A stretch of DNA of 64,000 nucleotides from Spongorhabdus nitratireducens (GTDB lineage: Bacteria > Pseudomonadota > Gammaproteobacteria > Pseudomonadales > Endozoicomonadaceae). Every line of letters starts with the position of its first letter. Within the stretch, counting starts at the first letter, position 1. The translations under genes and the position numbers were made by a program. Below the pieces are notes generated by a model that was not told where the DNA came from, searched no databases, and worked only from the letters and a program-made list of their open reading frames with translations. The stretch is taken from assembly GCA_947387575.1 (NCBI GenBank), contig CANDOC010000009.1:219952-283951 (forward strand), in the 5' to 3' direction. Shown piece after piece: positions 45,883 to 55,397 of the stretch.

Positions 45883-47001
45883 ATGAGTAAAATCGCTCTA
45901 ATCACAGGCATTACAGGTCAGGATGGATCCTACTTGGCTGAATTCTTGCTTGATAAGGGATATGAGGTTCATGGTATAAAGCGCCGATCTTCGTCCTTTA
46001 ATACAGCCCGAATTGATCATATTTTTGAAGATCCTCATACTGAGCAGCAGCGCTTCAAATTGCATTACGGAGATCTTTCCGATAGCTCGAATTTGACGCG
46101 TATTATCAAAGAAGTACAGCCAGATGAAATTTATAACTTGGCCGCACAGTCTCATGTTGCTGTTTCATTTGAATCTCCTGAATACACAGCAGATGTTGAT
46201 GCATTGGGTACGCTGCGCCTGTTGGAGGCTATTCGTTTTTTAGGGTTGGAAAAGAAGACCCGTTTTTACCAGGCATCTACCTCTGAACTCTATGGCCTGG
46301 TACAGGAAATTCCGCAAAAGGAAACAACACCGTTCTACCCCCGTTCCCCTTATGCCGTCGCCAAGATGTATGCCTACTGGATTACGGTAAATTACCGTGA
46401 GTCATATGGCATGTATGCCTGTAATGGCATTCTGTTTAATCATGAATCGCCAAGACGCGGAGAAACGTTTGTCACCCGCAAGATCACCAGAGGTTTAAGC
46501 AATATTGCTCAGGGACTGGAAGATTGTCTGTATCTCGGCAATATGGATGCTTTGCGTGACTGGGGCCATGCCCGTGATTACGTTGAAATGCAGTGGTTGA
46601 TGCTTCAGCAGGACAAGCCGGAAGATTTTGTTATCGCGACAGGCGTGCAATATTCCGTTAGACAGTTTGTAGAAATGACCGCCGGCGCTTTGGGTGTCAC
46701 TGTGAAATGGGAAGGTTCCGGTGTCAATGAGCGGGGCTATGTGGCTGCTATTGAAGGTGATAATGCACCCGCGCTGTCAGTCGGGCAGTGTATTGTCGCT
46801 GTTGATCCCCGCTACTTCCGGCCGGCAGAGGTTGAAACCCTCCTGGGTGATCCCTCCAAAGCAAAACAGAAGCTGGGATGGGAGCCTGTTACTTCCTTAC
46901 AGACCATGGTAGAAGAAATGGTTGAGGCAGACCTCGACAGCGCTAAACGCCATGCACTGTTAAGAGATAGCGGCTTCAAAACCTCATTGTCTGTGGAGTG
47001 A
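45883..47001 (+). CDS. gmd: GDP-mannose 4,6-dehydratase
   Basis: Short-chain dehydrogenase converting GDP-D-mannose to GDP-4-keto-6-deoxy-D-mannose. 372 residues, standard length. NAD(P)-binding [31 protein letters not shown]; active site STSELYG and Y-x3-K in [26 protein letters not shown] is diagnostic. Shared first step of GDP-fucose, colitose and perosamine pathways. Confidence 0.96.
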   Translation: MSKIALITGITGQDGSYLAEFLLDKGYEVHGIKRRSSSFNTARIDHIFEDPHTEQQRFKLHYGDLSDSSNLTRIIKEVQPDEIYNLAAQSHVAVSFESPEYTADVDALGTLRLLEAIRFLGLEKKTRFYQASTSELYGLVQEIPQKETTPFYPRSPYAVAKMYAYWITVNYRESYGMYACNGILFNHESPRRGETFVTRKITRGLSNIAQGLEDCLYLGNMDALRDWGHARDYVEMQWLMLQQDKPEDFVIATGVQYSVRQFVEMTAGALGVTVKWEGSGVNERGYVAAIEGDNAPALSVGQCIVAVDPRYFRPAEVETLLGDPSKAKQKLGWEPVTSLQTMVEEMVEADLDSAKRHALLRDSGFKTSLSVE

Positions 47002-47006
47002 GCCGG

Positions 47007-47924
47007 TTGAAAATATTTCTTACAGGCGGAACCGGCATGGTGGGGCGCAATATTCGCGCCCTTGCTGATCGAAAAGGTTTTCAGGTTGATGCTCCTTCCA
47101 GTCAAACACTGAACCTGATGGATTATGAGGCCGTTCGGCAGTATCTGGAGAACAGTTCTCCAGACGTTGTCATTCATTCCGCCGGGTTGGTAGGTGGGAT
47201 TCAGGCTAACATTGCTGCCCCTTATGATTTTGCTCTGATTAACATGCAAATTGGCTGTAATGTCGTACGGGCAGCAAATGAGCTGGGCATTGAGCGGCTT
47301 ATTAACTTTGGCAGCTCCTGCATGTATCCCCGGGAAGCGGAGAACCCTCTTCAGGAGTCTGTGATTCTGACAGGTGAGCTGGAGCCGACCAATGAAGGTT
47401 ATGCCATCGCCAAGGTTGCTGTTGCCAGACTGGCACAATATGCAAACAGCCAGTTCGGGCGTCAGTATAAAACGATCATCCCCTGCAACTTATATGGATA
47501 CTGGGACAAGTTTGCTCCAGAGAAGTCCCATATGATTCCTGCGGTTATTCGAAAAATTCACGAAGCCAAACAAGCTTCTGAAGATACTGTTGAAATCTGG
47601 GGTGATGGCACAGCAAGACGAGAGTTTATGTTTGCTGAAGATCTGGCAGAGTTCACCCTATTTATGCTGAACAAGCTTGAGCAGGCGCCTGAGCTTATCA
47701 ATGCAGGTCTGGGACATGACTTCAGTATTAATGAGTACTATCAGGCGATTGCGGAAATAGTCGGCTACCAGGGGCGTTTTGTTCATGATCTCACCAAGCC
47801 AGTAGGCATGAAGCAAAAACTGGTTGATACCTCGCTGCAATCCGAAATGGGCTGGAAGCCCCGTCATAGCCTCAAACAAGGCTTAAGCAAAACATACCAA
47901 TTTTATCTTGAAGAGGTTATCTGA
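47007..47924 (+). CDS. GDP-L-colitose / GDP-L-fucose synthase-type epimerase-reductase
   Basis: About 305 residues from TTG 47007, which has GGAG eight bases upstream; a GTG at 46998 overlaps gmd and is the alternative. NADPH-binding LTGGTGMVGRN, active-site GSSCMYP with Ser and Cys, and Y-x3-K in GYAIAKVAVARL. The conserved His lies in KSHMIPAVI. Fcl and ColC are homologous and share these residues. The TIIPCNLYG and KPVGMKQKL wording looks more ColC-like from memory, and the adjacent colD supports ColC, which makes GDP-L-colitose. Experiment must decide. Confidence 0.8.
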   Translation: MKIFLTGGTGMVGRNIRALADRKGFQVDAPSSQTLNLMDYEAVRQYLENSSPDVVIHSAGLVGGIQANIAAPYDFALINMQIGCNVVRAANELGIERLINFGSSCMYPREAENPLQESVILTGELEPTNEGYAIAKVAVARLAQYANSQFGRQYKTIIPCNLYGYWDKFAPEKSHMIPAVIRKIHEAKQASEDTVEIWGDGTARREFMFAEDLAEFTLFMLNKLEQAPELINAGLGHDFSINEYYQAIAEIVGYQGRFVHDLTKPVGMKQKLVDTSLQSEMGWKPRHSLKQGLSKTYQFYLEEVI

Positions 47925-49081
47925 TGCTTCCTCTGGCCACATCAACCTGGGATCAAAAAGAGTATGCTGCGTTGCAGTCAGTGATTGACAGCGACATGTT
48001 CAGCATGGGGAAAAAGGTTGCAGAATTTGAGACCGCATTTGCCCGCTACGTTGGAAGCAAGCATTGTGTGATGGTCAATTCAGGTTCATCAGCAAATCTG
48101 CTGGCAGTAGCTGCACTGTTTTATACGAAGCAGAACAGCCTGAAGCCTGGTGACGAAGTGATTGTCCCCGCAGTGTCCTGGTCCACAACCTATTATCCGC
48201 TCCATCAGTATGGTCTGAAGATCAAGTTCGTTGATATTTGTCCGGAGACACTCAATCTGGACCTCGACCAGCTGGAAAAGGCCATTTCGGATAAGACCCG
48301 GGCTATCTTTGCGGTCAACCTGTTGGGTAACCCGATTGATTACCAGCGCCTTGAAAAGATCATCAGTAACAGAGATATTCTGTTGCTGGAAGATAACTGT
48401 GAGTCCATGGGAGCAACCCTGAATGGTAAGCAGGCGGGGACTTTCGGGGTGATGGGCACCTTCAGCTCATTCTTCAGTCATCATATCTCCACCATGGAAG
48501 GCGGGATGGTCGTGACGGATGATGAAGAGCTCTATCATATTATGCTGTCCCTCCGCTCTCATGGCTGGACTCGTCATTTGCCCAAGGATAACCGGGTTTG
48601 TGAAAAATCTGATGACCCTTTCCATGAGTCTTTCCGATTTGTGCTGCCGGGCTATAACCTGAGACCGCTGGATATGTCGGGAGCACTTGGGTTAGAGCAA
48701 TTGGAAAAACTGCCCTCTATTGTTAAAGGGCGGCAACAGAATGCAGCTGTGTTTATGGATCTGTTTGCCGACATTCCGGGTGTTTCAATCCAGAAGCAAA
48801 CCGGCGAAAGCAGCTGGTTCGGGTTTGCGCTTGTATTTGAAAGCCTGGAGAAACGAACTGAAGTCGTTGAGCTCTTCAAAGCACATAAGATCGAGACTCG
48901 GCCAATTGTTGCCGGTAACTTTACCCGCAACCCGGTGGTCAAGTTCTTTGATTATGATATTCATGGTGAACTTGAAAGCAGTGACAAAGTACATGACTGC
49001 GGCTTGTTCATAGGGAATCATCACTATGATATTGCCAAAGAGCTGCGAGCCGTTGCTGACTTGCTGAAAACCCACCTCTGA
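47924..49081 (+). CDS. colD: GDP-4-keto-6-deoxy-D-mannose 3-dehydratase
   Basis: 385-residue PLP enzyme of the DegT/DnrJ/StrS aminotransferase fold. The residue that is normally the catalytic Lys is His: SHHISTMEGG (His 186-187), the hallmark of ColD, which removes the C3 hydroxyl rather than transaminating the sugar. Other fold motifs: MVNSGSSANLLA, PAVSWSTTYYP, EDNCESMGA and GYNLRPLDMSGALG. Its start overlaps the preceding stop by one base. With gmd and the reductase it completes GDP-colitose synthesis. Confidence 0.88.
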   Translation: MLPLATSTWDQKEYAALQSVIDSDMFSMGKKVAEFETAFARYVGSKHCVMVNSGSSANLLAVAALFYTKQNSLKPGDEVIVPAVSWSTTYYPLHQYGLKIKFVDICPETLNLDLDQLEKAISDKTRAIFAVNLLGNPIDYQRLEKIISNRDILLLEDNCESMGATLNGKQAGTFGVMGTFSSFFSHHISTMEGGMVVTDDEELYHIMLSLRSHGWTRHLPKDNRVCEKSDDPFHESFRFVLPGYNLRPLDMSGALGLEQLEKLPSIVKGRQQNAAVFMDLFADIPGVSIQKQTGESSWFGFALVFESLEKRTEVVELFKAHKIETRPIVAGNFTRNPVVKFFDYDIHGELESSDKVHDCGLFIGNHHYDIAKELRAVADLLKTHL

Positions 49082-49119
49082 TAAGTTGATGTTATGCCTG
49101 TCGTAGGCAGGCATAACAA

Positions 49120-49572
49120 ATGAACATGCTTGAATACAAAGAATTTAAACAGGTCGTTGCTTCAACCCCTCTGGTGTCTATTGATTTTTTGATTGAAAAC
49201 TCTGAAGGGAAGATTTTACTCGGTTTGAGAAACAATCGTCCGGCTCAGGGGTTCTGGTTTGTTCCGGGGGGGCGTATTCGAAAAGACGAGCGTCTGGGTG
49301 CTGCTTTTTCAAGGCTACTGATGTCTGAGTTGGGTGTTGAATCTGTTTTTGACAGAAGCAAGCTGAGTGCCCCCTTCGAGCACTTCTATCCAGATAATTT
49401 TTCTGGTGCTGATTTCACGACGCATTATCTTGCTTTTGGATACGAGATCTCACTGGATATCGACCTGGAACAATTACCTGATAGTCAGCACCAAAATTAT
49501 CAGTGGTATAGCAAAGATGAGTTACTCGCTTCAGAGCAGGTTCATCAACACACCAAAGATTACTTCAAATAA
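49120..49572 (+). CDS. gmm: GDP-mannose mannosyl hydrolase (Nudix family)
   Basis: 150-residue Nudix enzyme. The modified Nudix box reads GGRIRKDERLGAAFSRLLMSELG, which lacks the usual REU-x2-E glutamates and is typical of Gmm. WFVPGG and HFYPDNF are family features. It hydrolyses GDP-mannose to GDP and mannose and is common in fucose and colitose clusters, where it may tune the donor pool. An alternative ATG lies two codons downstream. Confidence 0.92.
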   Translation: MNMLEYKEFKQVVASTPLVSIDFLIENSEGKILLGLRNNRPAQGFWFVPGGRIRKDERLGAAFSRLLMSELGVESVFDRSKLSAPFEHFYPDNFSGADFTTHYLAFGYEISLDIDLEQLPDSQHQNYQWYSKDELLASEQVHQHTKDYFK

Positions 49573-49650
49573 ACAGATATGTGATTACAAGACGTGCTCA
49601 TAATTTGATATTTGAAGCTTACGACTCCTCCCCCCTTCTTGACCAAAAAT

Positions 49651-51075
49651 ATGACGATTCTTCCTGTAATTATGTCTGGCGGCTCTGGTAGCCGTCTTTG
49701 GCCACAGTCCCGGTCTCTCTATCCGAAGCAGTTTTTGCCTCTGGTGAATGAGCAGACCATGTTTCAGAACACGGTAACCAGGCTGCAAGGTTTGTCCGGG
49801 ATAGGTGCTCCTCTGGTCATTGCCAATGAAGAACACCGTTTTCTGGTTGCAGAACAATTCAGGCTGCTGCAGCAAAAAGCCTCTGCCATCATTCTGGAAC
49901 CTGTAGGTCGCAATACTGCACCCGCTGTCGCTTTGGCTGCTCTGAAAGCTGTAGCTGAGGGTGATGATCCGGTGTTGCTGGTTCTTGCTGCGGATCATGT
50001 CATTGAGAACCAGAGTGCATTTCATCAAGCTGTCAGTGTCGCTTTACCGGCTGCCGGGGATGGCAAGCTGGTGACCTTTGGTATCGTACCTACGCATGTT
50101 GAAACGGGTTATGGCTATATCAAGGCTCACTCTCAATCGAAGAGTTTGCAGCAAGGTAGTGTTTATCCTGTTCAGGAGTTTGTTGAAAAACCCGACCGGG
50201 AAACAGCAGAGAAGTATCTGGCCTCTGGGGAATACTATTGGAACTCTGGCATGTTCATGTTCAAGGCTTCCAGGTACCTACAGGAATTGCAGAAGTTCCA
50301 GCCGGAAATTCTGCAGGCATGCCGCAAGGCTATAGCGACCGAGCATCCTGATATGGATTTTGTCAGGTTGGATGAGACTGCATTTAAAACTTGTCCGGAT
50401 GACTCCATCGATTATGCGGTGATGGAAAAGACAGAGGATGCTTTTGTCGTCCCTCTGGATGCAGGCTGGTCTGATGTGGGTTCCTGGTCTTCCCTGTGGG
50501 ATATCGCCCGGAAAGATCAAAACGGGAATGCTGTTCAGGGCGATGTGTTGCTGCATGACACGAGCAACAGTTTGATCCGTAGTGAAAAGAAACTGATCGC
50601 TACAGTTGGCGTAAATGACCTGATCATTACTGAAAGTGACGATGCCATACTGGTCGCCAGCAAGGATCGGGTGCAGGATGTCAAAAAAATCGTGGAGTCG
50701 CTCAAAGCCGACCAGCGATCAGAAGCAAAGCTTCATCGGAAAGCCTACCGCCCGTGGGGAGCCTACGACTCAATTGATAGTGGAGAGCGGTTCCAAGTCA
50801 AGCATATTACTGTCAAACCTGGAGCGAAGCTTTCACTTCAAAAACACTATCACCGGGCAGAACACTGGATTGTAGTTAAAGGTACCGCACTGGTCACAAA
50901 TGGCGATAAGGAAATATTGCTGACAGAGAACCAGTCTACCTATATTCCCATAGGCGCTGTCCATCGCCTCGAAAACCCGGGCAAGTTTGATCTTGAGCTG
51001 ATAGAGGTCCAGAGTGGCAGCTATCTCGGTGAGGATGATATCGTCCGGATAAAAGATACTTATGGCCGAAACTGA
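49651..51075 (+). CDS. manC: mannose-1-phosphate guanylyltransferase / mannose-6-phosphate isomerase
   Basis: Makes GDP-mannose from mannose-1-phosphate and GTP. ATG 49651 gives 474 residues; a TTG frame start at 49612 is unsupported. Pyrophosphorylase signature [20 protein letters not shown], then FVEKPD and WNSGMF. The C-terminal cupin domain ([33 protein letters not shown]) is the isomerase part. No manB/algC-type phosphomannomutase is in the window, so that step must be encoded elsewhere. Confidence 0.95.
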   Translation: MTILPVIMSGGSGSRLWPQSRSLYPKQFLPLVNEQTMFQNTVTRLQGLSGIGAPLVIANEEHRFLVAEQFRLLQQKASAIILEPVGRNTAPAVALAALKAVAEGDDPVLLVLAADHVIENQSAFHQAVSVALPAAGDGKLVTFGIVPTHVETGYGYIKAHSQSKSLQQGSVYPVQEFVEKPDRETAEKYLASGEYYWNSGMFMFKASRYLQELQKFQPEILQACRKAIATEHPDMDFVRLDETAFKTCPDDSIDYAVMEKTEDAFVVPLDAGWSDVGSWSSLWDIARKDQNGNAVQGDVLLHDTSNSLIRSEKKLIATVGVNDLIITESDDAILVASKDRVQDVKKIVESLKADQRSEAKLHRKAYRPWGAYDSIDSGERFQVKHITVKPGAKLSLQKHYHRAEHWIVVKGTALVTNGDKEILLTENQSTYIPIGAVHRLENPGKFDLELIEVQSGSYLGEDDIVRIKDTYGRN

Positions 51076-51092
51076 TATCAGGTATAGGGAAA

Positions 51093-51953
51093 ATGGAAGT
51101 AGATAGTTCACCGCTTGTTACTGTTTTAGTGCCATGCTACAACCATCAGGCGTTTGTTGAAAAAGCCATCCGCAGTATTGTTGATCAGACATACAAGAAC
51201 ATTGAGCTGATTGTTCTTGATGATGGCTCCAGTGATAACTGCCCGCAAATACTGGAAGAGATGTCCAGGAAATATGGCTTTTATTATGAGCATCAACCTA
51301 ATATGGGCTTGATTAAAACGCTGAATAAAGGGCTGTCTCTGGCTAAGGGTAAATATATCTGTCCATTTGCATCGGACGATATCATGTTCCTGGATCGTAT
51401 AGAGAAGCAGGTTGCGATGCTGGAAAGCAGGCCAGATGCTGCGGTATGTGCCGGAAATATTATAAATATCGATGATAATGGTGAAATACTAGCAAAACAG
51501 CGTATCCGTCCGGAAAGAGAGTTGGGTTTTGATGAATTGTTCTGGCAAAACATACCGGGGCCAGCAGCGCCAACAGCCATGATCAGAAGATCGGCTCTGG
51601 ATGAGGTTGGTGATTATGATCCGGATATCCGGATTGAAGATATGTATATGTGGCTGAAACTTGCCAATGCCGGATACAAGATAGTTATTCTGAATGATCT
51701 GTTTGCTTATTACAGAAAACATGGCAGTAATACGCACTCAAACTATCGCTTTATGCTTGAAAATGAAATGAAGATTCTCAGTGCATATAGTGGCCACCCA
51801 AAGTATGAGCTGGTAAAGAAGAGGCTGCTCGTGAGCACTTTTGTCAAGGTGGCAAATCGGGATAAGTCCTTTGCGAGGGAACTTATAAAGCAGTTGTCTA
51901 TTAAAGACGACCCGGTGAAAGTGCTCAAAGGTATCTTCAGAATGATTGCTTAA
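51093..51953 (+). CDS. GT2-family glycosyltransferase D
   Basis: 286-residue GT-A enzyme. VTVLVPCYNHQAFVEKAIRSIVDQTYKNIELIVLDDGSSD and FASDDIMFLDRI mark the donor site. EVGDYDPDIRIEDMYMWLKLANAGYK and the C-terminal NRDKSFARELIKQLSIKD...VLKGIFRMI match GT2-A at 39100. It begins 17 bases after manC and ends the operon before a strong terminator. Confidence 0.88.
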   Translation: MEVDSSPLVTVLVPCYNHQAFVEKAIRSIVDQTYKNIELIVLDDGSSDNCPQILEEMSRKYGFYYEHQPNMGLIKTLNKGLSLAKGKYICPFASDDIMFLDRIEKQVAMLESRPDAAVCAGNIINIDDNGEILAKQRIRPERELGFDELFWQNIPGPAAPTAMIRRSALDEVGDYDPDIRIEDMYMWLKLANAGYKIVILNDLFAYYRKHGSNTHSNYRFMLENEMKILSAYSGHPKYELVKKRLLVSTFVKVANRDKSFARELIKQLSIKDDPVKVLKGIFRMIA

Positions 51954-51976
51954 GCTCTTCTGCCCACTCTTATAAG

Positions 51977-52011
51977 AAAGCCCTGTAAACAACTTGCAGG
52001 GCTTTTTTTTT
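51977..52011 (+). terminator. terminator of the right-hand polysaccharide operon
   Basis: AAAGCCCTG / CAGGGCTTT stem, 11-base loop, then an uninterrupted T-run. It closes the operon controlled by the ops element. Confidence 0.92.
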
Positions 52012-52069
52012 GCTGGTCGATATTGCATAAATAAAGCAAGATCAAACAAAACGCTACAGGACTAACGGA

Positions 52070-53230
52070 ATGACAAACCATATGCAAAAAATTCAGGCAG
52101 TGGCGTGGCCAGCCTGGGTTTTGTCATTCGTCATGCTTCTATTTGTCATGGTCAGTTATGAGAAACTTGCAGTCAATATCTTTCGGGTAGCTATTTGTCT
52201 GCCCGTCCTTCTACTATGCGGTAGAAGGATGCTAGAAATGATATGGGCCAATTATTTTACCCGTATTCTTGCTCTATTTATGTTGTGGTGCCTGACTTCA
52301 TTGCTTTGGTCACCTCTATCCAAGTTAGGGCAGTTTGATAATCTTGCGATAAAAATACTTTCTACTTTAGTAGTGGTTTATTTGGTCTTTTATATGGCAC
52401 AAAACCCACTATCGAAAATTGTCACGGGCCATGCTTATGTATTGTCTGCGCTGATATTGTTCGCTAATGCTGTTGTTGAGCACAGCTATATGACTCATGG
52501 CTTTGGTGCATTTGATAACCCTAATGCAGTCGCTTGGTTTCTGTCGTCGGCGGCTATTTTTTCCATAGGGAAAGGCATTTTTTGCAATACCATTAGAGAT
52601 AAAATTATTTATTTCGCTTTCACTGCTGTTTTTATATATGGGTTGGTAGAGATAGGTTCTCGTGCTGCTTTTTTAGGGCTAATTGTTGGGATTTTATCGT
52701 TCGCTTTTTATAGATTGGTTTCAACCAGGTCAGTGCGCTATATGTCATATTGCTTGGTCATGGTAGTGATTTTTTGTTTGTCGGCTTTTGTTTTTGATAA
52801 TGAATATCTAATCTGGTTGCTTGAAAGAGGAGATAATTCACGTTTTGAAATTTATCAGAATGCGATAAATTCTATTTTTATTGATTATCACTCCTTTTTA
52901 TTTGGACATGGGATTGCTGCAGATGCCGTTAACTTCACTTCGCAGCATCGAATGGCGTATTACCATTCTATTTATCTCAGTACGTTATTTTATAGTGGTC
53001 TTGTTGGTTTTTTCCTGTTTTCTTTATGTGTGTTTCGCAGACCTTTTCTGATTTTTTTCAAAGGACGAAAGGCTCATTTATGGGACTTTGTTCTAATTGG
53101 AATGCTGGCCACTTTTACTTTTACTGGAGACAGGTTGTTTACTTATCCCAATGGTTTTTTCTATGCTTTTCTTTTGCCTTTGTTATTTGCAAATGCATTC
53201 GAACCCAAAGATAAGCACACCAGTAGCTGA
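52070..53230 (+). CDS. O-antigen ligase / polymerase-like membrane protein B
   Basis: 386-residue protein with 10-11 helices. WaaL/Wzy features: the GSRAAFLGLIVGIL helix, a loop RGDNSRFEIYQNAINSIFIDYHSFLFGHG, then YHSIYLSTLFYSGLVGFFLF. Diverged from protein A at 37781. Which of the two ligates and which polymerises is open. It lies beyond the operon terminator, so it is read from its own promoter or by RfaH-assisted readthrough. Confidence 0.8.
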   Translation: MTNHMQKIQAVAWPAWVLSFVMLLFVMVSYEKLAVNIFRVAICLPVLLLCGRRMLEMIWANYFTRILALFMLWCLTSLLWSPLSKLGQFDNLAIKILSTLVVVYLVFYMAQNPLSKIVTGHAYVLSALILFANAVVEHSYMTHGFGAFDNPNAVAWFLSSAAIFSIGKGIFCNTIRDKIIYFAFTAVFIYGLVEIGSRAAFLGLIVGILSFAFYRLVSTRSVRYMSYCLVMVVIFCLSAFVFDNEYLIWLLERGDNSRFEIYQNAINSIFIDYHSFLFGHGIAADAVNFTSQHRMAYYHSIYLSTLFYSGLVGFFLFSLCVFRRPFLIFFKGRKAHLWDFVLIGMLATFTFTGDRLFTYPNGFFYAFLLPLLFANAFEPKDKHTSS

Positions 53231-53259
53231 ATAGGAGAGGTGTGCTTTTCAATGTGATT

Positions 53260-53367
53260 TTATAACCCAGGGATGCCTATAGGCCCCGGCAAATCCGGAA
53301 TCGGTGAACAACCTGACAAAGCCAGTGCCACCATAATAATGGTCAGTAATCCCTTGCTGTTCAGCAT
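53260..53367 (-). CDS. 35-residue lipoprotein downstream of bepA
   Basis: Short open frame from ATG 53367 to TAA 53260. A GAGGG site lies nine bases upstream of the start. The product is a complete lipoprotein signal with lipobox LALSGC (Cys 20) and a 15-residue Pro/Gly-rich mature tail (SPIPDLPGPIGIPGL). It lies 35 bases after bepA on the same strand and is probably co-transcribed. I know no family for it. Tiny lipoproteins of this design occur next to envelope genes but are usually missed by gene callers. Confidence 0.7.
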   Translation of the reverse strand: MLNSKGLLTIIMVALALSGCSPIPDLPGPIGIPGL

Positions 53368-53402
53368 ATTCTCTTTCCCTCTGTTGTCAGAAGTCGCCCG
53401 AC

Positions 53403-54869
53403 TCAGAACTTCATCTTTTCTTTGTAAGCCCTGACTTCTTCCATTCGACTATCAATGCGACTTACCAGCGCGTAGTTGCTTCCCGCCAGTTTCTTCGCAT
53501 ATTCCAGGTGCTGCAGGGCATCATCCATATTTCCGGTCAGGAAAAAGTACTCTGCGCGTGCCATATGTACGCCCAGTGTGTTGCGAGCCTTGCCCTGGAC
53601 TTCGGCCAGGTCATACCAGATATCCGGGTCATTCGGACGCTTGCGGGTTAACGCTTCCAGTTCGATGACAGCCTTCTGATATTCCTTCTGCAGCTCATAG
53701 GTATTCGCCAGACTGATACTCAGACTTAAATCTCCCGGATAGATTTTCAGCGACTTCTCTATCAGGGCTTTTGCCTGTTCCGGTTGTTGGCGGGCCAGAA
53801 GGATTTGAGATTGAAGGTAAATGAAATGGCTGTTCTCAGGATCCTGTTTCAGCAGGGGGGCCAGAGTTTTTTCTGCCTGTAGTGGCTGGGCATTGCGAAG
53901 TTGTGCATAAGCCAGCCCATAACGAGTTACGTCTTTGTTGGCTGTTCGGCCACTTTCCAGCTCAGCTTCAAACCGGCGGACACTGTTTTCAGTTGATGCA
54001 GCATAGTGAACCTGCATTCGGGCACGCATCAGATGATAGGTTAGTGAATCCTTATAAGGCTTTGCTGGATACTGTTCAGCTCTGGCTCGGGAGTCAGCCA
54101 CCCGGTTTTCGGTTACCGGGTGAGTGCGCAGAAATTCCGGCATGCTGCCGCCGGAGAAGCGTGCAGATTGCATCAGCTGTTCAAACATTTCCGGCATGGC
54201 TCGTGGGTCCATACCGGCATTGATCATCGTCTGGATACCAACCCGGTCAGCTTCTTTCTCAAACTGGCGACTGAAGCTCAGTTGACGGGCCTGGGCGCCG
54301 GCAATCGTCGAGGACAGTGCGGCAATACCTACATCGCTGCCGGTGGTGGCGGCCAAAATGATACTGCCGATCAGAGCTGCTGCAGTGGGGAGGCTGCTGC
54401 GTTTGGCCTCTTCTACATTGCGTGCGTAATGGCGTTGGCTCAGGTGAGCTAGTTCGTGTGCCAGAACGGAGGCAAATTGCTGCTCGGTGTTCGCATAGAG
54501 AAAAAGTCCACCATTGACACCGATAATGCCGCCGGGAACAGCAAAGGCATTGAACTGCGGCGTATCCATCATAATGATTTCAAGCCGGGGGTCGCGCACT
54601 TCACTGGCAGCGAGCAGACGATAGATCAGGGATTCGGTATAGCTTTTTATCTCGGGGTCAGGAAGTGTGCTGACCCGGGAGCGAAGTACCTGTAACCAGG
54701 CTCGACCGAGTTCATGTTCCTGTTGCTGGGAAACAATGGCAGATGTGGAGTCGCCCAGAGACGGCAGTTGCAGTTCACCTGCATTGGAGGGTGTTATAAC
54801 AAAGCCAGTCCCGACAATTACTGAGCAAGCAATACCCCGGGCAACTGATTTTACAAGCTGCGTTATCAT
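53403..54869 (-). CDS. bepA: periplasmic metalloprotease / chaperone (M48, TPR)
   Basis: Outer-membrane-assembly quality-control protease. The start at 54869 gives 488 residues, the size of E. coli BepA, and a signal peptide (IACSVIVGTGFVITPSNA); the frame extends to 54947 without support. Zinc motif HELAH within VLAHELAHLSQRHYARN, and the third ligand region FEKEADRVGIQTM. The C-terminal third is TPR repeats. Acts on stalled LptD and BamA substrates in E. coli. Same position relative to tusA and perM as remembered from Pseudomonas. Confidence 0.95.
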   Translation of the reverse strand: MITQLVKSVARGIACSVIVGTGFVITPSNAGELQLPSLGDSTSAIVSQQQEHELGRAWLQVLRSRVSTLPDPEIKSYTESLIYRLLAASEVRDPRLEIIMMDTPQFNAFAVPGGIIGVNGGLFLYANTEQQFASVLAHELAHLSQRHYARNVEEAKRSSLPTAAALIGSIILAATTGSDVGIAALSSTIAGAQARQLSFSRQFEKEADRVGIQTMINAGMDPRAMPEMFEQLMQSARFSGGSMPEFLRTHPVTENRVADSRARAEQYPAKPYKDSLTYHLMRARMQVHYAASTENSVRRFEAELESGRTANKDVTRYGLAYAQLRNAQPLQAEKTLAPLLKQDPENSHFIYLQSQILLARQQPEQAKALIEKSLKIYPGDLSLSISLANTYELQKEYQKAVIELEALTRKRPNDPDIWYDLAEVQGKARNTLGVHMARAEYFFLTGNMDDALQHLEYAKKLAGSNYALVSRIDSRMEEVRAYKEKMKF

Positions 54870-55100
54870 TGATTTGCTAATGGTTCCGTCTCTAGTCAGC
54901 CGTGAGCGAGATACTCTGCTCACACAAATATATGCCAAGGTCGTCAACAGCCCCTAGCCATTACAAAAAGCAGGCTGGTTCAATGCGCTTCATAGGGTAC
55001 ACTCTACCCTGATTTGTTGGAATGCCCAAAGAGTATCATTCGGAGTACCGCGTGCAGACTGCTCGCCGGGTAATTATGTTTTCTGTCAGAGACTGTTGTT

Positions 55101-55361
55101 ATGGCTGATATGGATGTTCCCGTGAAGGTTGATCATGAGCTGGATGCCTCCGGAATGAACTGCCCGCTGCCGCTGCTGAAGTGTAAACAGCAGCTGAATA
55201 AAATGGAGGCAGGGGAAGTCTTGCTGCTGACTGCTACCGATAGTGGATCATGGCGCGACATCCATAGTTATATTCGACTGAGTCAGCACCAGTTGCAGTA
55301 TGCAGAAGAGTCTGAAGGGGTATACAAATACTGGATTGAAGCAGGCGCTGCCAGACAGTGA
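55101..55361 (+). CDS. TusA/SirA-family sulfur-transfer protein
   Basis: 86-residue protein with the family motif CPLPLLKCKQQLNKM; Cys 21 is the persulfide-carrying residue. The rest (GEVLLLTATDSGSWRDIHSYI) is the alpha/beta sandwich. The GSWRDI wording is of the type found in the branch near bepA/perM rather than canonical E. coli TusA. A role in sulfur relay or molybdenum-cofactor enzyme support is possible; the partner is unknown. Confidence 0.88.
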   Translation: MADMDVPVKVDHELDASGMNCPLPLLKCKQQLNKMEAGEVLLLTATDSGSWRDIHSYIRLSQHQLQYAEESEGVYKYWIEAGAARQ

Positions 55362-55397
55362 TGTCGGCTGGATCAGGCAGGGAATTATTCAAGCATT

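Noticed and set aside
47924..49081. GDP-perosamine synthase or another sugar aminotransferase
   Set aside because: The catalytic Lys is replaced by His, which fits ColD and not a transaminase.
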